64,000 nucleotides of DNA from Rhinopithecus roxellana (taxonomy: Eukaryota; Chordata; Mammalia; Primates; Cercopithecidae): positions 28,738,114 through 28,802,113 of the forward strand of contig NC_044561.1 of assembly GCF_007565055.1 (NCBI RefSeq), in the 5' to 3' direction. The stretch's first letter is position 1; each line of letters opens with the position of its first letter. The position numbers and the translations under genes were made by a program. Below the pieces are notes generated by a model that was given only the letters and a program-made list of their open reading frames with translations, made no database searches and was not told where the DNA came from. Positions 57,349-64,000 of the stretch are shown here, one piece after another.

Positions 57349-58835
57349 CTGGAGCAGACAGGACAGGAGTTCTGGGGTCCCCCAGGAAAAGTACCACAGA
57401 CTGGAGCTCCCCAAACAGCATGGGGGCTGGCATGGCATGCCCTGCTCAGGTTCACAGGGCTGCCACCCGGGCAGGCCCAGCCACAGAGGCCTACTTTTTT
57501 GTAGCTAGCCTAATTTAATGTATCTCGAACCCAGATTAGCATCAGACGTCAGACTTCCAGGTTACAGGAGCCAAGGGAGGGGAGGGGAGATGGGCCAAGC
57601 CCATTCCCCCAGCGGCAAGTGGAGAGAGACAGTGGGCAGCCCTACAGCCCACCTCCCGTCTGCCCTGGATGTGCCAGAGGTATGGGATTTCTACCCTCAC
57701 AGGTGAGTGGGCACCAGCTTTGGGGCAGGTGTGGCCCTGGGAGCTTCAGCTCCCCCCCTTGGAGACACAGGAGCCCCATCGAGCAGCACCAGCTTCCGCA
57801 GTCTGCCCACCACCACTCACCCCAGCGACCTCCCCTCCTCTCTGCCTGGTTTTTGTCACTGGGTTCTTGAGTTGGACAAATGCTGCATTACCTGCCCACA
57901 GAGACTTTAAAAAATCTGAAAATGCCCTGCTCCCTGGGGGCCTGCCTGAGCCTCCCAAGGCTGTTCCCCCTCTGAGCCCACACCCCAAGGTGTGCTTACT
58001 TGCAGCACAGGGCCGGCTTAGGCCATTTTCACAGATCGTGGCCCATTGAGGCTGGTGCTAAACCCATTAAGAGTCAACACTGGGCTGGGAAAAATGCCCC
58101 AGAGGCAGATCCCCAGTCCCATCCCCGCCCCCTCCCTGTCCCTGCCCACAAGCACCCCTAGGTCCATCCGCAGGGTCTGTTCCCATCTCAGCTCTGCCCC
58201 GGTCACCCTGTACAAGCTCCTTTGCCTTCTGGGACCCAGTCTCTCTGTAAGATGGGGACAATGACACCCACCTTCTTGGATTTACACATATGTCAGAGAC
58301 GATGTTCCTTGCCTGGGCATGGTGGGACTCAGTGGACGGCAGCACCCACTGCTAATCCCCCAGGGGGCTTTGAGTACATGGGAGACGTCACTCCAGGCTC
58401 CAGTGCCTGGAGAAATTCCTCCCCTGTCTCTTTTCATACAACTGACTGCCAGCTGTAGTCTGGGCCTGTGGTAGGAGGGGCCTGGGAGGAGGTTGCAGGG
58501 GCTGGCTGGGAGATGTGGCAACAAACGTGGCCAGCAGGACCTGAGCAGGCACTTCTGGAGGCAGCCCAGGAGGCTCTGAGTGCCCTGCAGGAACCCCGAC
58601 GTTGGCCAAGCTGCAGGGCCTAGGTCCAGGGGCCAGGACTAGCCAGGGATTCAGTCTCATCTTCAGCACTGAACTTGGTCCCTCTCCAAGGTCACGTGTA
58701 GGAGAAACATCCTCCACGCACAGGTCAGTTACACCAAGCGCCCCTCAACTGATGTGTGAAGATGCTGTGGAAAGGATTGAAATCGGCCCTGGGTAACGCT
58801 GTCAGATGCCCAAGGCCTCCAAAGAACCCCGAGCA
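57349..58835. other. MIRLET7BHG: Host-gene intron, unique DNA
   Basis: No repeat, RNA or exon recognised with confidence. Confidence 0.35.
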
Positions 58836-59134
58836 GGCCAGGCACAGTGATTCACGCCTATAATCCCAGCACTTTGGGAGGCCAAGGTGGGCGTATCACC
58901 TGAGGTCAGGAGTTCGAGAGCAGCATGGCCAACACAGCGAAAACCCATCTCTACTAAAAATATAAAAATTAGCCGGGCGTGGTGGTGCATGTCTGTAATC
59001 CCAACTACTCAGGACGCTGAGGCAGGAGAATTGCTTGAACCTGGGAGGCAGCCGTAACAGTGAGCCAAGATCACGCCACCACATTCCAGCCTGGGCGACA
59101 GAGTGAAACTGTCTCAAAAAAAAAAAAAAAAAAG
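58836..59134 (+). mobile_element. AluS-like with short target-site duplication
   Basis: Begins 'ggccaggcacagtgattcac' and ends in an A tail. 'aaagaacccc' occurs on both sides (58821-58830 and about 59131-59140). Confidence 0.92.
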
Positions 59135-59140
59135 AACCCC

Positions 59141-61180
59141 AGGCGGTCGGGAGAGGTCAAAAACACATGGCAAAATTGCAGGCAGTCACGTCCCCTAGTG
59201 TCCCTGAGTTTGCACAAACCAGGGCTGTATCCCCATCTCAGCCACTTCTCTTGGGCCAAAATGGCTCCAGTCGGGACGTCTGATGGCTACCACGGCAGCT
59301 GGTGTGGTCAGGGCACAGGGGGAGTTCAAATCTCCAAGGACACGGTATCTAGTGGTGGAGCTGTCACCCCTGGGAGAAGCACGGGCTCTCGGGCCACACA
59401 CAGGTTGCACAGAATCTTCTAGGCTCTTCAGTCTTCAAGAAGCCGGCCTCTCCTCTCCGAGCCCCAGCTTTGTATCCTAAAGGCAACTATTTACACCTAC
59501 TCTGTGATCTGACGCCACAGTAAAGAGAAAATGAACAGACGTGAAATTCCCAGCGGCTTGCCTGGCACACAGTGGGTGCTCACACGAGGCAGCTGGCAAC
59601 GACTGCTAACCACCAAGTTGGTTCTGGAAAAGCAAGCCACGGCCAGACACGTGGCCATTCACACGCCCACCGGGAGCTTCTGTTTGATGAGGGTTTGTCA
59701 CAAACACTGCTAGTATCTGTAATGGCAAAACGACGGGCCACTGGTTCTAGATGAGAGAACTGAGTCCTGCTTTCTTTACAGGTATTATTTCCAGACATCA
59801 CACTCGCAGCATTCTAACCACGCACCCAAGGCTATACAAGGACGGATTCTGCCCCAGAAGCAGCAGCAAAGTTGCTCTCATCAGCCATGCCAGATGTGGG
59901 GGAAGCCGGCCTTGCAGCACCCCTGTGCGCCCAAATCTCCACAATACCCCTTCCTTCCCCTTCAGTTGGCTCTGCTCCTTTTAAATGGAGGAAAGAAAAT
60001 GTGCCTGGCAGATGGGTGCTGCCACCCCATGACCTCCTGAGCATTTGCAAATGTCTTTCTTTTGGGGGAGAACATGTTGCGATAATTTAGCCAGGTTAGT
60101 GTCACTCTGGCCAGATGATAAGTTTTGTAACTTAAACATTTTTTGCACATTGCAAAAGGAATGGGTGCTCATTCAACAAAGTTCTGGAAAACAGAGAGAG
60201 AACGCGGCAGCAAACACTGACAACCCCATGCCAGGCCCGGCACGTGGCACCCTGGCTTGCAGGGGCTCCCGTGTGCGTGTGGATGTGGGCTGCCTCCACC
60301 CACCCACAGAGGCCTCTCTCATTGTGAACGGCCACACGAGAGTCCAGCAGGTCATGTTACCACAACTCCTCAATTCAAACACCCAACCCCAGGAGCACGG
60401 CTGGTGCATCGAGCTCCCCACATTTAAAGAGGCATGAACATCTCTGCAATAAATCTCTCCTCTGTCCTCCAAGTGGGATCCCGGGTTGAAGCCCAGAAAT
60501 GTTTTCATGCCTGAGGCAGCCATTCCACACCTAGACCCTCAGAACCCTCTAGAGATCCACCATATGTCAGAAGTGGGGGTCAGAGAGATTGTGGGAAGCT
60601 GGGGTTCAGAGCCAGGGAGGGGCTGGTCCAACATCCCACAGCTGAGTGGGACCCAGGCCCTGCTCGCTGGCCAGCCGTGAGCTCCCCAAGACGCACTTGA
60701 AAGGCCTTCCCCGAGCTGCCTCGGGTCCTCTGGACAAAGATGCCAGGTCCCAGGAGGGTGTGTGGGCATCTACACCCTTGTTCGTTGCAAGGTGGAACGT
60801 GGAAAGACAAGGCATGGTAGCTGCGACGGTTCCTTCCTGAGGGACCAGATTGGCCAAGGACCCAGCTGCCAAGAGCAGGCAGGAGAGAGGGCCCAGCAGC
60901 GCGTGAGGGCTTCCTGGAGGAAGAGGATGTTCATGAGCTATGATGCAGACGAGGGGTTGTGCAGGAAATCTGTAAACTGAACCTAAATTCTCTGACCTAA
61001 ATTAACAGAATGCATCACCATCCACCAGTGACACCTGACGGGTCAATGGGTTCCTGCCTTCCATACCCAGCAGTCTAAGAAGAAAAGGCCCCATGACCCT
61101 TCTGGGCCACCTCTGTTTGTTAATGTTCCCCAATGAAACCCCCAAGCAGTAACCTCGGCTTCTCTGTAGCGTGGCGCACA
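59141..61180. other. MIRLET7BHG: Host-gene intron, unique DNA
   Basis: Mixed composition with an AT-rich stretch at about 60045-60185. No exon, RNA or young repeat recognised. Plus-strand AATAAA at about 60449 is isolated and not interpreted. Confidence 0.35.
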
Positions 61181-61260
61181 GCAGCCGTCCTTACCCCACA
61201 GCCGGCGGAATGGTTCCCCACCACGGGCTGTACCAGCCTGCCTGAGTGCAAAGATGCCGT
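61181..61260 (-). ncRNA. MIR3619: miR-3619 orthologue, probably altered or non-functional
   Basis: Aligns end to end with the human miR-3619 hairpin as I remember it (80 nt here, 83 in human), including the loop 'cccgtggtgggg' and the flank 'ggtaaggacggc'. The 5p segment (61227-61245) lacks 3 nt, so the seed changes from human CAGCAGG to CAGGCAG. The 3p segment (61196-61217) has four substitutions. Pairing between the arms is poorer than in human. Either the monkey lost the miRNA or the human lineage improved a weak hairpin. Orthology is clear; function is doubtful. Confidence 0.75.
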
Positions 61261-62829
61261 TTTTGATGACGTGTGACTTCACAACCTGTCAGATCAGTCC
61301 TGAAGGGTAACTTACTTAGTGGACGTGGAGAAATAAACTTGCTGGGGCAATGCCACAGTCTGGTGGCTTCTGATGTGGCACTGAGCACAGGCAGGCAGGT
61401 CATGGCTTTCTCTTTTGATTCATTCACTCATAAAATGTTCCCCAGAGGAACACTTCACTGTCCCCAGACAGGCAGTGACGAGGTCCCAGGGCCCACAGCA
61501 GGGCAATGGGTGAGTGGAGAGCAGGGAGGCCTTCCAGGAGAAGGTGACACTAGGCCACAGTTTAGAGAGGTCAAGGATGGGGCCATGGAGGGGGTCAGAG
61601 CTGGCTGTTGAGGGTCTCAAGAGTCCCCTGAAGAGGAGACTGGAATTCCGCCAGGAGGACAGGCACCCTGAAAGGCAGGAGACAGGGCAGGATGGGCAGA
61701 GGCCTGCTTTGCGACCACCGCCACTGCCACTCCACCTGCATCCCTTGTTCTAAGGAGGGACAAGGGTCTCTCCAGCCCTTCCCACCCGAGGCCACTGAAC
61801 GTGGCCGTGGTAGAAAGGCCTAGGGTTTGGGCCGGTGGCCAGACTGGCTCAGGCTCCACCGTTGAGAGGGCCACACGAGGCTTGACCTCTCACACCTGGG
61901 CTTCCTGGCCTGTAAGATGGGGCCGGTGATCCATCAGGGTTCTGTGAGCTGGCCCTGATGACAGATGTCAGTGCCCAGCACATGGAGGAGTTGTGTCCCC
62001 TGTGCTGTGCCACCTGCCCAGGGACTGCTGAGAGCCTAGAACCAGGAGATTAAGGCAGAGTTCAGGTGCTGGGCCCACCTGGTGGCCTCCATCTTCCCCA
62101 TGGCCACTCTCCAGGGTACAGGGCACTGGGAGGGAGGGGGCAGGGAGCCGCCAGGAGCCGCCTGCCCGGCCGTAAATCACCAACCACGCTTAATAATCAT
62201 GTGGGCACTTAAGCTCCTCTGTCTTCTCTTCCCCTTTCCCTGGGGAAATTTCCTTCATTTCCTACATTATCCCAGCCTCCCCGAATGTCTAAATCAAGCC
62301 CTGGCCAGGACCGCGGCAGCCGCTCTGTGCTGATGTCCTCGGCCTACTTTTCTCGGGAGGGTGGGGTAGGGGACGCAAAGGCAGGGGATGCAAAGGCTGT
62401 GGCCACCCAGATGCAGTCACTCGAACCAAGGTTTCATTCCTTCCCAGGACAGAAAACTGAAAATGCCACCAAGCCCGCCCTTTGAGCCGCAGTGACAATG
62501 TCCCCTATCACTGGGACCAGTCAGCAAAGCCGGGTGGCCTCGGGCAGGAGGCAGAGGCAGAAGCTGAGTGGGGAGTTGACTCAGCCTCTTGGCTGAGATG
62601 GAGGAAGAGGAAATGACAACTCAGGCTACCTGGGCCACCAGGGCGGGGTGGCTGTCACCCTGGAGCCTGCCAGCAGCCACTCCAGGTGGCCTGACCACAG
62701 TCAGCCTGGCCCTGTTCTCCTATCATGGAGCTGGGCTCTCTGGGACATGTGGTCAGTCTTGCTCATGACAAGGATGCCGGGTGGGCACAGTTCCGATGCC
62801 GTCTCCTGCCATTTATCCAGCTCTGATCC
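61261..62829. other. MIRLET7BHG: Host-gene intron, unique DNA with regulatory-looking motifs
   Basis: 'gggaaatttcc' (62243-62253) is a consensus NF-kB-type site, and 'tgactcagc' (62578-62586) fits the AP-1/NRF2-MAF element. A MIR-like remnant occurs near 61885-61960. Binding is not demonstrated. Confidence 0.35.
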
Positions 62830-62925
62830 CGCTTCTCATCTCGTCTAACTCTCACCCTAACCAGGAGGTCAGGGTTACTAGCCCCATTTTACAGATAAAG
62901 ATACTGAGGCTGGGGGGAGACTAAG
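62830..62925 (-). mobile_element. MIR SINE fragment
   Basis: 'ctaactctcaccctaaccag', 'agccccattttacagataaa' and 'gatactgaggctggggggag', the reverse MIR 3' half. Confidence 0.65.
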
Positions 62926-63770
62926 CAAGCTGCCCACCCCACTGGGCCATTCGCTCCCTGCTGCCAAGGTCTGCTACCTCCCAGGCTTTGTTCGTCTGTG
63001 AGCTGGAAATGTGTTCCCAGACCAGCGCCAGCACCCACAGGGCCCAGGGGAGGCCAACACGCACCACCACCCCAGGCAGCAGGAGCTGCGAGGTCCCGTG
63101 GGGAGAGCCAAGCTGGTCACAGGCAGGCCAGGCAACAGGCCCCAGCACCATCATCACCTCCCCGCTGGAGCCTCCCAACTCCCAGGAGCCGGAGGAGGAA
63201 GACACCACCAGGACGTAGTCTGGGCTGGGGCCACCTTGCTGCTGACCCTAACAGCCCGGCACCCCCAGGTCCGGCCCGGCAAGCTCTTCTTGCAACTCAG
63301 CCACGTGGTGGTGGAGGCACCTTCCCAGGCTTCGCTAGGCTCCCTGGGGATGAGTCGGCCAGGTTTTTAAAAGCTGGATCTCATTTTCTGCCCACATTTC
63401 TGACCTCCGGAAACCTCTTGGGGAGTTTTCCAGAGCCCTCCGGATTCCGGCGCAGGCACGCTTCCTGCCTCCACTCACTGTGTTCACAGCCAGGTCACTG
63501 GGTGCTAAGCAGATGCCAAGGCGGGCCAGTGGGTACCGCTGTCCGGGCTTCTGGCTGCGCCTTCCATGCTGCATGTCCGTGGGCTCTGGCTAGCTCTTGG
63601 CCCCTCAAACAATCACCTCTGGTCAAATTCCATGACTCCTTCCCTCAAATCAAACCCTCTTTGAAAGCAAACAAAAATCCCAGTTCTGAGATCCCGGCAC
63701 ACCAGCGTACTATGGCTTCATTTTCTCTTTGTCTTTCTTTCTTGGCATTGCAAGGAACTCAAGAAATAGA
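62926..63770. other. MIRLET7BHG: Host-gene intron, unique DNA
   Basis: A plus-strand open frame of 266 codons crosses this area (62998-63798) but shows no recognisable protein features and ends inside a MIR. No exon is called. Confidence 0.35.
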
Positions 63771-63885
63771 CAGAGGCTCTCATTTTACAGATAGGTAAAC
63801 TGAGGCCCAGAGAGAGGAAGGGGCTTATTCAAGGGCCCACCAGTGATTCTACTGCCCAGCCAGGATGGGAGCCCGGTGCCCTAAC
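63771..63885 (-). mobile_element. MIR SINE fragment
   Basis: 'ctctcattttacagataggt', 'aaactgaggcccagagagag' and 'gggagcccggtgccctaact', reverse MIR. Confidence 0.7.
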
Positions 63886-64000
63886 TCAGATCCAGGGTTG
63901 AGTCCACAACACCAGGACCCAGTCGCAGCTGGCCTTCAATAAGAAAGGACAGGGGAGCAGCCACGGTGCTGGGCATCAGGCACCGCTGGTGGGTGTCGGC

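Larger units (their letters stand above)
39315..64000 (-). ncRNA. MIRLET7BHG: let-7a-3/let-7b host lncRNA, 5' end not located
   Basis: This is the primary transcript unit implied by the three or four miRNA hairpins in the same orientation, a terminal AATAAA, and several splice-site pairs on the minus strand. In human, MIRLET7BHG has the same content: miR-3619 upstream, then let-7a-3, miR-4763 and let-7b at its 3' end. The product is non-coding, and its known job is to be cropped by the nuclear Drosha/DGCR8 complex to give pre-let-7. The 5' end is not identifiable and could lie to the right of this window; CpG-rich patches near 48.7 and 45.9 kb could be internal promoters. The next gene downstream is PPARA on the same strand, 31.6 kb away. 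Confidence 0.65.

Noticed and set aside
60449..60454. Plus-strand AATAAA
   Set aside because: No exon or transcript evidence on the plus strand; isolated hexamers are frequent by chance.
62998..63798. Plus-strand open frame of 266 codons
   Set aside because: Runs into a MIR SINE and is antisense to the host transcript; no protein features.

Overview
This is primate nuclear DNA from an Old World monkey, and I recognise it as the orthologue of human 22q13.31, given in reverse orientation. Three lines of evidence support this. (1) It is packed with Alu elements, and at least three (2785, 14186, 17110) carry bases typical of the Old World monkey AluYR subfamilies ('ctcaagcctg', 'cgaggtgg', 'gatccggccactgc' and variants). 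(2) The let-7a-3 and let-7b hairpins lie on the minus strand 0.9 kb apart, with the miR-4763 orthologue between them and the miR-3619 orthologue about 21 kb upstream, which is the human MIRLET7BHG order. (3) The first two non-coding exons of PPARA and its CpG-island promoter are at the left end. The identification rests on remembered human sequences, not on a search. I found no intact protein-coding exon.

Layout from left to right; both genes read on the minus strand, so right to left. 1-8650: PPARA 5' end, with part of 5'-UTR intron 2 (1-6270, many Alus), non-coding exon 2 (6271-6352), intron 1, exon 1 ending at 7578, and the CpG-island promoter with a GC box and an inverted CCAAT box near 7900. 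8650-39300: intergenic DNA of Alus, MIR and L2 fragments, microsatellites, a TG-rich minisatellite at 25.2 kb, a consensus CTCF motif in a CpG patch at 34.08 kb, and an 11-copy 50-bp minisatellite at 37.8-38.4 kb. 39315-64000: the let-7 host lncRNA (MIRLET7BHG). Its predicted terminal exon, 39315-40694, holds let-7b, miR-4763 and let-7a-3 and ends at an AATAAA signal 99 nt past the let-7b hairpin. Upstream are candidate exons (43.2, 54.3, 54.8, 57.3 kb), two CpG-rich promoter-like patches (45.9 and 48.7 kb) and the miR-3619 orthologue at 61.2 kb. The host 5' end was not located and may lie beyond 64000.

The let-7 hairpins are essentially unchanged from human. The two poorly conserved miRNA loci are not: the miR-4763 3p arm carries a perfect 17-bp tandem duplication, and the miR-3619 5p arm is 3 nt shorter with a shifted seed. 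Other notable structures are an AluY whose left monomer has been amplified to three 135-bp copies, a 54-bp minisatellite that appears to have grown out of a MIR element, and two Alus inserted at the same target site. I see no novel multi-gene system.
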